The notes under the pieces were generated by a model. The model was not told the origin of the DNA, made no database searches, and was given only the letters and a program-made list of their open reading frames with translations. A stretch of 64,000 nucleotides of DNA, from contig CM039502.1 in the NCBI GenBank assembly GCA_022432975.1, positions 27,574,996 through 27,638,995 of the forward strand, in the 5' to 3' direction. This document shows, piece after piece, positions 50,851 through 60,688 of the stretch (the first letter of the stretch is position 1; each line of letters begins with the position of its first letter). Both the position numbers and the translations under genes were made by a program. Origin of the DNA: Begonia masoniana. Lineage: Eukaryota > Streptophyta > Magnoliopsida > Cucurbitales > Begoniaceae.

Positions 50851-51559
50851 ACATATTTGGTCCGATTTTGATCGATTTTGCCCACAAAAGAATTGAAATT
50901 CGATTTTCTTTTATCAATACCGAAGATTTCAATTCGGTTTTTGAATTTAATGACACAAAACCATTAAAACCGAACAAGACTAATATAACCCTAATGGCTA
51001 ATTTACTAACCCATTCGACCATTCTGCCATTCAGCTTCACTGCTTCATACGACAGACAATTTGCTTCTTCCAAATTCCAATCTTCCATCTTCCTCTTCTC
51101 TCTCGCAGTCGCCGGTCGCCACTCTTTCAGTTTGCCATGAGGCGTGAAGGACAAAGCACGAAGGTAGGTAAGCCTTAAGCTCTCTGCTATTTCACTTTCT
51201 GTATTTTGCCCGACATGCCCATACAAAGGTCGGCCACCGATCGAACCGACGCGCGACTGAGGCTGTCCTAGCTTCATTTCGAAAAACTTGTTTTTTTTAG
51301 AACTTAGCTGTATAATCAAAATTGAATGCTTTGAAACTCAATGTCGAAACCCTACTTCTGTTTCACCGCTCGGACTAGATCTATGGGATAAGGACTCCTT
51401 ATTAAGGAGTTGTTGAAAAATCTAAAACTAGAAAAAAAGTAGAATTAAAAAGCAAGGAAGTGAATCTCAGACCATATGTAGTTCTTGCTCCTTTTGATTT
51501 TTTATAGTTCCTGACAGTTTTGTGGCTCTCATCCTCATATTACTTCCTTGTATGCCAGT
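50851..51559. other. Upstream flank of hAT remnant, no gene recognised
   Basis: 50855-50880 (TTGGTCCGATTTTGATCG) and 53196-53220 (GAATCGGACCAAAATCGG) are roughly inverted to each other and might mark the element ends. A pyrimidine-rich leader at 51020-51130 precedes ATGAGGCGTGAAGG. No convincing first exon of the transposase was found. Confidence 0.35.
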
Positions 51560-52713
51560 TGAAAAGTAGAGTACGTAGAGCTATTAGAGGCTATTAGTAG
51601 ACTACGTAGAGCTGTTAAATATGTTCGATATTCACCTGCAATATTACAAAATTTTAAGAGTGGTGTTGATAATGTTAAGACCGCATGCAAAAGTTGTGTT
51701 TCTCTTAATGTATCTACAAGATGAAATTCTACATATTTGATATTAGCAAGTGTTGAAAAATTTAAGAAAGCTGTTGACAAGTTAATGGAAACTGATAGTA
51801 ATTATGTTGGTGATTTTAGTGGGGAAACACCTCCCATTACAACAGATTGGGCAAATATTAGAGAATTTGTTAAGTTTTTAAAGATTTTTTATGATACAAC
51901 TTTGATTGTTTCAGCCTATTCACATGTTACATCAAATATTTATTTTAGCAAAGTATGCAACTTGAAAATGGTTACCATGATGTATGCTGAGTGTGACAAT
52001 CCATCGTTGAGAAAAATTGCAATTGGAATAGAAGGAAAATTTGACAAGTAATGGGAAGTTGTGAGAAGATTAATTTCTTGATTGTTGCAGTTGTTTTAGA
52101 TCCGAGATGTAAAATACAGTTTTTGCAACATTGTCTTACCATGTTGGTTGACAATAATAAAACAACAGATTTGGTGAGTCAAGTACGAACTGTGATTAAC
52201 AGAATATATATTCAATACAAATTTGATTTGGGGTTTGAAATGTCACAGATTATTAAGTGTTGCAACATCTTCGTTGATATGACAAATTATTAGTTTTTCC
52301 CACAATAAGGTATATGAGATATTTTGTAGCCGTCATAGTGAACTAGATACTTTAAGCAAGATGACGGAAGTTGATCAATATTTATTTGAAGAATTATAAA
52401 AAATTTCAAACAAGCAAGATAATTTAACATGGTGGAAAGTGTATTCATTGAAATATCCAATATTAAGTAGAATTGCAAAAAATGTATTAGTTATTAATAA
52501 AAAATATCCAATATTAATAAAAAATGTATTTCCACAGTTCCTTCGGAATCAGCTTTCAGTAGTGGAGGACGTGTACTCGATTCTTTTCGTAGTTCTTTAT
52601 CACCACAGACTGCCAAGACACTTATTTACACTCAAAACTGGATTCGTGAGGCAAAACATCATTTAGACAACTTTAATGATGTGGTGGATGAATTTGACAA
52701 AGATGTGTTTTAA
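51560..52713 (+). pseudogene. hAT-family transposase remnant
   Basis: Reads as the central and C-terminal part of a plant hAT transposase. 51585-51780 gives RLRRAVKYVRYSPAIL, then VSTR*NSTYLILASVEKF, where the usual Trp of the RWNSTY motif is a TGA (51722-51724). 51781-52293 continues with DWANIREFVKFLKIFYD, a TAA after GKFDK and VVLDPRCKIQFL. 52535-52713 is the dimerisation domain (VPSESAFSSGGRVLDSFRS, TLIYTQNWI), ending at a TAA. Several stops and a shift near 52290 show that it is dead. In the family this enzyme makes 8 bp target duplications. Confidence 0.85.
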
Positions 52714-53922
52714 ATTTTTCTTCTATTCTTTTTTGTAATTACTATAAATTAAATACTTATTTTGGAACTTATATTTTGTAGATTTTATATCAACAGATGG
52801 AAATAGCGAACCAATTAAAATTAACGAATAATGAGAATATCTAATTTTCTTAGTGTATGTTTGATTGTTTTCTCCTTCATTTTTTATTTAATTACATTTT
52901 TATTAGTACTAAATTTTTTTGCATCTTTTAGTGATGACGTATGATATTTTTTCATTTTTACAGGTTTATAGAACAATAGACGATATTTCATAATATAGTG
53001 GTTTGAGAATGAATGACATTGTATCTTCACTAACTTCATTACGGACAATGATTTTTATTTTATAGTTGGATATTATGAATCTTTGTTATGTTAATGACAT
53101 TGTAGTCAAATAGGGAAACAACAAACAGGGAAGCTAGAAGCGAATTTTAATTTTTGAACTTTTTTATTAAAAATTTATTTCATAATGGAAAATACCAGAA
53201 TCGGACCAAAATCGGATTAGAAATTTAGTTTGGTCCTCAAAAAAAAAAATTAACAAATTTGTGTCCTAAATATTAAAAACAAAAAAATATTAGTCCGGTC
53301 CTATTTTTTTTTAAAACCAAACTGAATCGGATCATGAATCCCCGGTCTAATATCAAAGTTGTGACTTGAACGGCAGCCCATGGACCCACACGTTTTACAG
53401 GTGCTTAGAGCAAGCTGTGGGGCTAGGGCCACCACCCTTATCTCTAAAGAACGTCAATAATCACGTGTGCCCTACTTTGAGAAACCGTCTAAATTGAAGT
53501 CTGCGGTGCACGTGCGGATTAATTTGGTTTTTCATGTGGATTTATGACACGTGTTTCAATCATAGAAAATTACAATTTTAGACATGTTAACTTGTTTAGG
53601 TAAAATACGTAATGCGTTATCACCTTAATCTGTAGAAATCACCATGAGTTAATAGTGTTACATAGTCATTTGATAATATTAATTGTAATTAAATAAAAAT
53701 TAATAAAATTGTAAAGGATAATACGTTTGAAAAGAAAGAAGGACAAAGTGGGTCCACCCAAGACACCTGGATGGACAGATGGCAATTAATCATGCAATTT
53801 AGTTTCAGATGACGGTCACGTGAAGAGTTCGAATATCGAACATCCTCGTGCCACGTCATCTCCCCGGCCCCATCGCCTCCCAAACTGTCTCTTCATCTGG
53901 ACCCACCTAGAAAACTACCATA
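52714..53922. other. Non-coding spacer between hAT remnant and MULE
   Basis: AT-rich to 53340, with repeated ATCGG(A/T)CC-like words around 53196-53345. 53350-53922 is less AT-rich, with CACGTG-type motifs (53463, 53509 and 53820 regions), and could be original host intergenic DNA. No gene seen. Confidence 0.45.
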
Positions 53923-53930
53923 AAAATAAA
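53923..53930. repeat. Candidate MULE target site duplication, left copy
   Basis: AAAATAAA directly before the left terminus; the same 8 bases follow the right terminus at 60681-60688. MULEs usually make 9 bp (8-11) duplications. The motif is A/T-only, so chance agreement is possible. Confidence 0.5.
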
Positions 53931-54500
53931 GGTTTTTTTTTTAAAAAACCCTGAACTAACGGTCAACCATAAAAAAACCCCTAAAGATTACTGTTCATCG
54001 AAAAACACCTCAATCTATTCAAAACACTCAATTTAAACCTGGCAGGGGGGGTAAGGAGTACGTACTCACTTACCGAGTACGGCCGGTCCATCTGGACCGG
54101 CCGTACTCGACTCGATTTGTAAAATTTTTGCAAATATTAGAGACCGAGTACGGCCCATAGGAGGACCAGCCGTCCTCCTATGGGAAAAACCCGTGACAAA
54201 AGTCACGGGTTTTGTCCTGTTGTGCCGAGTACGGCCGGTCCAAATGGACCGGCCGTACTCGCACCGTAAAAACCCGTGACTTCAGTCACGGATTTTTTGT
54301 CCTCTAGTGCCGAGTACGGCCGGTCCAAATGGACCGGCCGTACTCGCACCGTAAAAACCCGTGACTTCAGTCACGGGTTTTTGTTTTGTTGTGGGTGAGT
54401 ACGGCTGGTCCATTTGCACCAGCCGTACTCACCTCACAAAAAAACAAAACCTGTGTCTGATCGAGTACGGCCGGTCCAGTTGGCACCGGCCGTACTCGAC
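53931..54500. repeat. Left TIR of the MULE, modular palindromes
   Basis: The outer 120 bp is simple (ACCCTGAACTAACGGTC, AAACCTGGCAGG). Palindromes follow at 54074-54109, 54153-54184 (CCCATAGGAGGA arms), 54226-54261, 54311-54346, 54396-54431 and 54462-54498. Most have arms CGAGTACGGCCGGTCCA and TGGACCGGCCGTACTCG. Second palindromes with arms ACCCGTGAC and GTCACGGGT sit between them. Spacing 54226 to 54311 gives an 85 bp module. Confidence 0.93.
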
Positions 54501-54735
54501 TCCCCTATATAAACCCCAATTCGGGGTTTGAAAATATCACACCCTCCCTCCCTTACCCCTCTCAATTCTCTCGAAGCTCTTTCTCTCAAATCTCTCACTC
54601 ATTTCTAATTTCAACTTCTTATTCGACCATATTCTTCCGGCTTTATTTACAGGTATTTAGATTTTGTTTAATTATTTTAATTTGTATTTGAGTTTTTTTA
54701 TTTAAATATTTATAATGTTATTTTCTTGATTATCG
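54501..54735 (+). promoter_or_regulatory. Promoter and leader of the MULE transposase gene at the inner edge of the TIR
   Basis: TATA box CTATATAAA at 54505-54513, immediately inside the last TIR palindrome. A pyrimidine-rich leader follows (54540-54650). TTTACAGGTATTTAG at 54646-54660 looks like a splice donor of a 5'UTR intron that could end before 54841. Confidence 0.65.
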
Positions 54736-54840
54736 ATGAATATTTCTAATACTATTTTTTTCAATTTTATCATTTACCATATTTTTTTTTTAATGAATAT
54801 TTTTAGTACTGTAAATAATTGGATTGCATCTATTTTTTTG

Positions 54841-56967
54841 ATGAAGATTTTATTAGCGACGAAAACAGATTCCGACTCAAGTAAATCGATTGATTTAGAT
54901 GAGCGATCAAGTGGTGATGCCGAAATGGATTGGGATTTGGACAACACGCTGGAATATGGTGATGTACGAGCATTCGATAACCCACTGGCAAATGAAGAAA
55001 TATATGTCTATTCGACCTCCAAATCGCTAGACGATGAGCTTCGAACACCGGTCGGCTCAGATGACGACGAGGTGGAAAGCATACCGGTAAGAGAACAAAT
55101 CTCATTTGGATTTCATAAGGGTAAACAATATGGTTCTTTGCAGGAACTGAAAAACGAGATAGACCAATATTCTATAGAAAATGGTTATGGTATTACATAT
55201 ATTAAATGTGAAAGAAGTCGACTGACGGCTGAATGTGGAGATGGATGTGGGTGGCGACTGCATGCTTCACTGATGCAAAATGAGCGAACATTTCAAATAA
55301 AGAGCTTGATCGACTCTCACTGTTGTTCGAGGCAAGTTGAAAATCGACGCGCTTCAGCAAAATGGCTGGCGAACCATTACCTGGACAGGTTCAAAAGTCA
55401 CCCTACCTGGGACATCTTATCTATTATGGAGACAGTGAGGAATGACTTCACCGTCGACATTTCACCCAGTTTTGCCACAAGAGCAAGAAGCATAGCTAAA
55501 ACCCTCAATGAAGGGAAGTGCGACGAACAGTACGGGCAGCTGTGGTCGTATGCAGCCAAAATATTCAGATCAAATCCGGGCAGCACAGTGAAAATTGATG
55601 GAAACCCAGTGGGCCGTAATCAATTGGGATTCCAAAGATTCTACATGTGCATGGCTGCTTGCAAGACTGGGTTGCTGGAGTACGGGAGAACCGTTATCTG
55701 CTTGGATGGCTGTCATCTAAAGGGCTCGTGTGCTGGCCAACTACTCACGGCCATCAGCATTGATGGAAACGATGGAATCTACCCCGTTGCTGTTGCCAAC
55801 GTCGAGTCTGAGTGTGCAGAGTCATGGATATGGTTTTTGCGTATATTAAAGGAAGACCTCAACACTCAGCATGGCTACGGTTGGACACTTATTTGAGATC
55901 GACAAAAGGTATGATGCATTTTTATATGTTATTTCAAAATTTTTTGGCGGTCGGGGTTTAATATTATTTTATTAACGCCATTGTTCATGCAAATATCAGG
56001 GGTTACGGAGCGCAATTCGAGATCAATTCCCATACGCTGAACACCGCTTCTGCCTCCGGCATATGTATGCAAATTTCAAAAACCATTTTCGGGGCAAAGC
56101 ATACAGAGATGCGATGTGGAATGCGGCCAGAGCACCCATTGAGGACCATTTCGATCATGAAATGCGGAAACTACACGGGCTATGTCCGGCAGCCCACGAA
56201 TGGCTTCGAGCAGAAGAGCCGAAATATTGGGCTAGTTATGCCTTCTCTCCGAATTCCAAGTGCGATCTGGGTGGGACAAACCGATCCTGACCATGTTCGA
56301 GATGATCCAAACACGCTTGATGACTCGTATCGTCAAGAAATATGAGAAGCTGTTTGATTCAAATGAGATCCTGTGTCCCAAGATCAAAGCAAAGCTTGAC
56401 AAGCTTAAGAGTGCATCTGGGAACTGGCATGCAACGTTTTCGGGAGCTACACGATTTCAAGTCAGCAATGGATACGACCAATTCGAGGTGGACATGACTT
56501 TGGGTGTGTGCAACTGCACTCGGTGGGAGTGTACAGGAATCCCGTGTGTCCATTCCATTTCTTGCATGTACTGGATGAGAGTTGCGCCAGAAGACTACGT
56601 GCATGCATGCTATTATAGGGGAAGATACCTGCAGATGTACTCACACTATATTCGTCCGATCAGTGGCCCAATAATGTGGCCGATCGTACGAGATATGAAC
56701 GAAATCCTCCCGCCAAAAAGAAGACGTCAACCTGGTAGGCCGAAGAAGACAAGAGTGCGAGATCCCGAAGAGCCGTCAAGCTCCAGAATCAGTAAGAGGA
56801 ACGCAACCGTGCGTTGTGGTATATGTCGGCAGCAGGGGCATAATACTCGCACTTGTCCTAACCGGGGATCAACTTCAGGCGCTGCTTCGCAGGACACATT
56901 CATAGGCTTTAACACATTTGATGGGACACATGAATCTTCAACACGCGGTCGTGGCAGGAATGTGTAA
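54841..56967 (+). pseudogene. MuDR-type MULE transposase, disrupted
   Basis: Family role: DDE transposase that cuts and reinserts MULEs. A start at 54841 (MKILLATKTDSDSS) is preferred, because the open frame upstream is hydrophobic low-complexity translation of the leader. An acidic N-terminus is followed by the MuDR N-terminal domain (SFGFHKGKQYGSLQELK, CGWRLHASL). The MULE DDE domain has first Asp in C-L-D-G-C-H-L-K-G. A 91 bp intron (55909-55999, GT..AG, phase 0) precedes the CxxH segment (AEHRFCLRHMYANF). Three codons before the intron end, TGA (55894-55896) interrupts the conserved second-Asp motif. Near 56260-56290 a conserved block of about 20 residues, which normally includes N-N-x-x-E-x-x-N, is missing and the frame shifts. 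56260-56967 keeps the SWIM finger (CNCTRWECTGIPCVH) and a CCHC knuckle (CGICRQQGHNTRTC). Non-functional as it stands. Confidence 0.92.
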
Positions 56968-58094
56968 ATTTTTGTAAAGTTTTTGATTTAGTATAAATTT
57001 CTTTGCTCTTTATGTCATTTTTCTCTTTATTTTCGTACATATTTTTGCCTACAAATATAGAGCTTCAAGTCATTCATTTTGAAGGCGACGCTTCTGGAGC
57101 TCTGAGAAGACGATGCTCCGAACTATGGCATCAGCGGAGTTGATGTTTTTTGCCATCTAAAATTAAAGTAAATAGAAAATTTTAATACACCTACCTGAGT
57201 TTTGCAAAAAGTCTTTGACTTTGAAGACGATGCCTCAAGAGCTCAGGGAACTAGAGAAGATGATGTTTCGAGCTCTGTCATCGTTGGAGCTCTTATCCAA
57301 GCAAGAGAACCTTTATGAAATAATGAAAGTGAGAGATGACAAAACTCTGGGTAAAATAGAGGAAAATTAAAAGCACACGTCATCAGTTTAATCATAAAAT
57401 AGAGATTAATTACGTCAATAATGGTTGATGTAAGTTATTATTTACTCCAATTATCCTTTAATTTCTCTCTTCTCTCTCCCCCACGAGTTACCAACAAGAA
57501 AATTAGCAGGGTTGAAGTCAGAATCGACTTCCTGAATTGCTCTAATTGTGTGGGTGAGTAAGAGAGAGAAACATATTTACAGTGCCTAAGCAGAGTAGGC
57601 GTATTGATGAGAAATACGTTCCATTCCCAAAGCAGAAGATAATTATTTCTTTTATGATTATGACACTTTTCCATTTATAACCCAACATAACTTACAACGG
57701 TCGTTGATTCAAAACCTTTCAAATTCTGATCCGACGATTGGCCACTGTACTTACTTCTTCGCTCTTCCTTCAAGCCATTTTAGCGAGCCTCTTGAGATAG
57801 AGTTTCTGTGGCGACGAGAACAGACGATCCCATTTATTGAAGCCGGAATTTGAACATATCAGTTTATTCCGTTTTCGATGCGGAAACGATTAAGGTCAGT
57901 TTCTTCGTTTACGAATGTGCATTTTTTGTTCTTTGAAATGATGAAAGGCATTGACGAAGTCTGAAGAAAATATAAACCAGAGATGTAAAAAATTGTATGA
58001 GATCTGTTATTGAATATCTCCACTAATCTCTCAAGCGAAATGACAGTGATATATGTTATTGAATATCTCCTCCAACTTTATTTTTGCAAAAAAT
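56968..58094. other. MULE interior without coding sense; possible captured host leader
   Basis: 57060-57330 has repeated GAAGACGATG(C/T)(C/T)TC-like words. 57700-57960 resembles a host gene leader: pyrimidine-rich, no ATG near its end, closing with a splice-donor-like ATTAAGGTCAGTTTC at 57887-57901. 58003-58070 has a repeated GTTATTGAATATCTCC pair. No open reading frame of note. Confidence 0.45.
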
Positions 58095-58286
58095 TGCAAA
58101 GGGAGTCCAGTACGGCCGGTCCAGCTGGACCGGCCGTACTCGATCTTTGAGGACGGCCTCCCTACTTCCTCTGCGAGGTTGAAATTGCGGATTTTCAATA
58201 GTTTAATGTTTTTCTCGATGAACAGTGTATTTTAAGGTTTTTTTTAAAACCAACCCATACTTTAGGGTTTTTTTAAAAAAAACCCT
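58095..58286. repeat. Internal decayed copy of the MULE right terminus
   Basis: Contains the palindrome GTACGGCCGGTCC/GGACCGGCCGTAC (58110-58142). A collinear, diverged version of the right outer segment follows: CTGCGAGGTTGAAATTG, then TTTTTCTCGATGAACAGT, then TTTAGGG..AAAACCCT, ending at 58286. Orientation is that of the right end at 60680. Confidence 0.82.
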
Positions 58287-58589
58287 AAAATTTATTATAA
58301 TTTTAATTAATTATTTTAGAGTTAAATTATAATAAATCGTGCAAGTGTTAGAAAATCACGAAAATTTTTAGATTACCTTTCCTTGATTTGTTCTACATAT
58401 GGTAAAAATTTAGTTTATTGTAAAGTACAGCAAATTTACATACAACAACTAAGCAGACTACACAGGAGGGACATCATCGTCAGAGTCCGTGGCGTTTTTC
58501 GCCATCCAAGTCGCCCACCTCTCGCTTATCTCTTTATAAGACTCGTTGAGATAATGCTGAGCAGAGACCAGTTGCTGCATCTCTCGTTG

Positions 58590-59708
58590 CTAGCTTTGCT
58601 GTGATTCCAGCAATTGCTGCAGCTGCTGCTGGTGTGTTTGCTGCATCTCATATATTTGCCGCTGTTGCTGGTACTGTTGGTGGTGGTGCATTCGATGCAT
58701 CTCATTTATCTGCTGCTGTTGCTGGTACTGTTGCTGGTGCATATCATTCAACTGCTGTTGATGCATCTCTTGCATCTGATATAGCTGTTGTAGATACTGC
58801 CTTGTATCCCAGCCGCTTCTCTCATCCTCTTGGGGGGCGTTTGGTGGCGATGTAGTCTCATCCATCGGCACTGCCCGAGAGGTGGATGCCCGAGAGGTGG
58901 ATGCCCCCTGATTTCTTCTCAGCACCCACTCGCCATCGACTTCGACGATCCCCATCCGTATCAACTGGGTCGTGTCAAATACATCGGTCGATCTACGAGG
59001 GATTATCTGTTCTCCAACCGGTATGCGAATACCAGCTCGCATGACCAGCTTCATAATCAATGCCCCGTATGAGAGATTAGTGGTGGGTGCCCTCCCGATC
59101 TCACGCATGTGATTTAAAATCAAGAAACCGGGGTCAAAAAACTTCCCGTTGCATAGCTTCTCCATGACATAGAGGTCCATGCAAGTGACGTGATTTCGAT
59201 GACCCTCTCGCGGCAGAAGAGTGTGGGCGAGCATGTTTCGGAGAACCTGACCTCTAACATTCAGCTCGTGTGCTCTTGGCTTCACGAACACCCCAATATT
59301 GGGGTTGCAGTGAATTTGGCGAAGGAACTCTACTCCCTCGGGCAATGTAAAAAATGGACAGTCTCGGGAAGCATGGTAATATCGCTCCGCCCCTTCTATG
59401 TTAAATCCCAGGACGTCATTCACCTGCTCTGCCCGTATCAAAAAATCAAACCTAAGAATGTACGTCCTCAAACCTGTTAAAACTTCATCGGTCCCGACCG
59501 TTCTCAGGTTGGCGTAGAATAAGCGAACTATTCTCTCGCATGTCTCGCCTGTCAATGCATTGATCCCGTTTAAGCCGATATTCTCCAACATTTGTTTAAT
59601 TCCCAACGACTCCCAACCGCTAAAGTCTACATGCATGCAAAAGTTTAGTGAGCATTTTCGCAGATCTTGCTCAAACTTTCTTTGGCAATCTTGAGACAAA
59701 AAATCCAT
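58590..59708 (-). CDS. Putative plant transposon protein (Transposase_32-like) with Gln-rich tail
   Basis: Single open frame of 372 residues from ATG at 59708, which follows a good 3' splice-site-like TTTTTTGACAG on minus. Residues about 60-240 match the putative plant transposon protein domain: ERIVRLFYANL, RFDFLIRAEQVNDVLGF, FVKPRAHELNVRGQVLRNML, LSYGALIMKLVMRAGI. This domain is common in plant repeats, of unknown biochemical role and related to mobile-domain proteins. Residues 290-372 are rich in Gln, Met and His with heptad-like spacing (YQMQEMHQQQLNDMHQQQ), suggesting a coiled coil or aggregation-prone segment; this is inferred. It is convergent with the broken transposase and transcribed from the right TIR. 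No stop or shift was seen, so it may still be expressed. Confidence 0.8.
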   Translation of the reverse strand: MDFLSQDCQRKFEQDLRKCSLNFCMHVDFSGWESLGIKQMLENIGLNGINALTGETCERIVRLFYANLRTVGTDEVLTGLRTYILRFDFLIRAEQVNDVLGFNIEGAERYYHASRDCPFFTLPEGVEFLRQIHCNPNIGVFVKPRAHELNVRGQVLRNMLAHTLLPREGHRNHVTCMDLYVMEKLCNGKFFDPGFLILNHMREIGRAPTTNLSYGALIMKLVMRAGIRIPVGEQIIPRRSTDVFDTTQLIRMGIVEVDGEWVLRRNQGASTSRASTSRAVPMDETTSPPNAPQEDERSGWDTRQYLQQLYQMQEMHQQQLNDMHQQQYQQQQQINEMHRMHHHQQYQQQRQIYEMQQTHQQQLQQLLESQQS

Positions 59709-60129
59709 GGTAAGATCCTGTCAAAAAAAGTATTAGACAAAAATTATCGATAATTGAAAAAAAGTATTACAAATATTTAATATTTAAATCAATAAACATT
59801 AAAAATATTTAAAAGTATTAAAAAAGTATTACAATTATTCGAAATTATTTAAATAAATAATCCTAAATTAAAATAATTATACTTTAATGATATAAACAAT
59901 ATATATAAACAATAAAAACATAATACATACAGTTTGACATTTGTGATATAAATAATAAAAATATTCATATAAATAATAAAATAAATAATACCTGGAAGTG
60001 GAGAAAAATAATATTGGAAGGGGAGATAAATATTAGTGGGATTAAGAGAGGGAGAGGATTGTGAGTAATAAGAAGTTGAAATGGAGAGGATTGTGATTTC
60101 AAACTTGTGAGGGGGGTGGTTTATATAGG
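59709..60129 (-). promoter_or_regulatory. Promoter, leader and probable 5'UTR intron of the minus-strand MULE gene
   Basis: On minus, CCTATATAAACC (TATA box, 60118-60128) lies immediately inside the right TIR, mirroring the left side. A leader follows. CTTCCAGGTATT near 59993 (donor) and TTTTTTGACAGGATC near 59719 (acceptor) outline an AT-rich intron of about 270 bp before the ATG. Confidence 0.6.
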
Positions 60130-60680
60130 GAGACCGAGTACGGCCGGTCCAGCTAGACCGGCCGTACTCGGCTGCTAGAGGACAAAAACCCGTGACTGAA
60201 GTCACGGGTTTTTACGGTGCGAGTACGGTCAGTCCATTTGGACCGGCCGTACTCGGCACTAGAGGACAAAAAACCCGTGACTGAAGTCACGGGTTTTTAC
60301 GGTGCGAGTACGGCCGGTCCATTTGGACCGGCCGTACTCAGCGCTAGAGGACAAAAACCCGTGACTTTTGTCACAAGTTTTAACGGTGCGAGTACGGCCG
60401 GTCCATTTGGACCGGCCGTACTCGGCACTACAGGACAAAACCCGTGACTTTTGTCACGGGTTTTTCCCATAGGAGGACGGCTGGTCCTCCTATGGGTCAT
60501 ACTCGATCTCTAATATTTGCAAAAATTTTGCAAATCGAGTCGAGTACGTACTCCTTACCTCCCCTGCCAGGTTTAAACTGAATGTTTTGAATAGATTGAG
60601 GTGTTTTTCTATAAACAGTAATCTTTAGGGGTTTTTTTATGACTGACCGTTAGTTCAGGGTTTTTTTTAAAAAAAACCCT
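60130..60680. repeat. Right TIR of the MULE
   Basis: Inverted copy of the left TIR. Palindromes with GAGTACGGCCGG arms lie at 60135-60170, 60220-60255, 60305-60340 and 60389-60424, with ACCCGTGAC/GTCACGGGT palindromes between. A CCCATAGGAGGA palindrome is at 60467-60496, followed by GAGTACGTACTCCTTACC and the simple outer segment. The number of 85 bp modules differs slightly from the left side, suggesting module gain or loss. Confidence 0.93.
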
Positions 60681-60688
60681 AAAATAAA
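60681..60688. repeat. Candidate MULE target site duplication, right copy
   Basis: AAAATAAA after the right terminus, same as 53923-53930. Confidence 0.5.

Larger units (their letters stand above)
53931..60680 (+). mobile_element. Mutator-like element (MULE) with long modular hairpin TIRs, 6.75 kb
   Basis: The left end (53931-54500) and right end (60130-60680) are long inverted repeats of each other, collinear over about 550 bp. Between them lie a MuDR/MULE transposase pseudogene on plus and a putative plant transposon protein on minus, in convergent orientation. A decayed third copy of the right terminus is inside at 58095-58286. The outermost bases form a G-G-G-T-n-A-n-C-C-C palindrome. MULE class rests on the transposase domains; the boundaries rest on TIR agreement and the candidate 8 bp target duplication. 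Confidence 0.88.

Noticed and set aside
54074..54498. Bacterial-type terminators or a microRNA cluster in the hairpins
   Set aside because: The palindromes are repeated modules of a transposon TIR, nearly perfect and mirrored at the other end; small-RNA output is possible but not a MIR gene.
54830..55105. Minus-strand His/Pro-rich open frame opposite the MULE transposase
   Set aside because: Antisense shadow of the conserved transposase N-terminus; no own start signals.
53931..58286. Two independent MULEs side by side instead of one composite
   Set aside because: Not fully excluded, but the left TIR matches the far right TIR along about 550 bp and no left end was found near 58287, so a single outer element with an internal relic fits better.
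58601..58855. Plus-strand Ala-rich open frame
   Set aside because: Antisense shadow of the Gln-rich tail (CAG/CTG-like codons) of the minus-strand protein.
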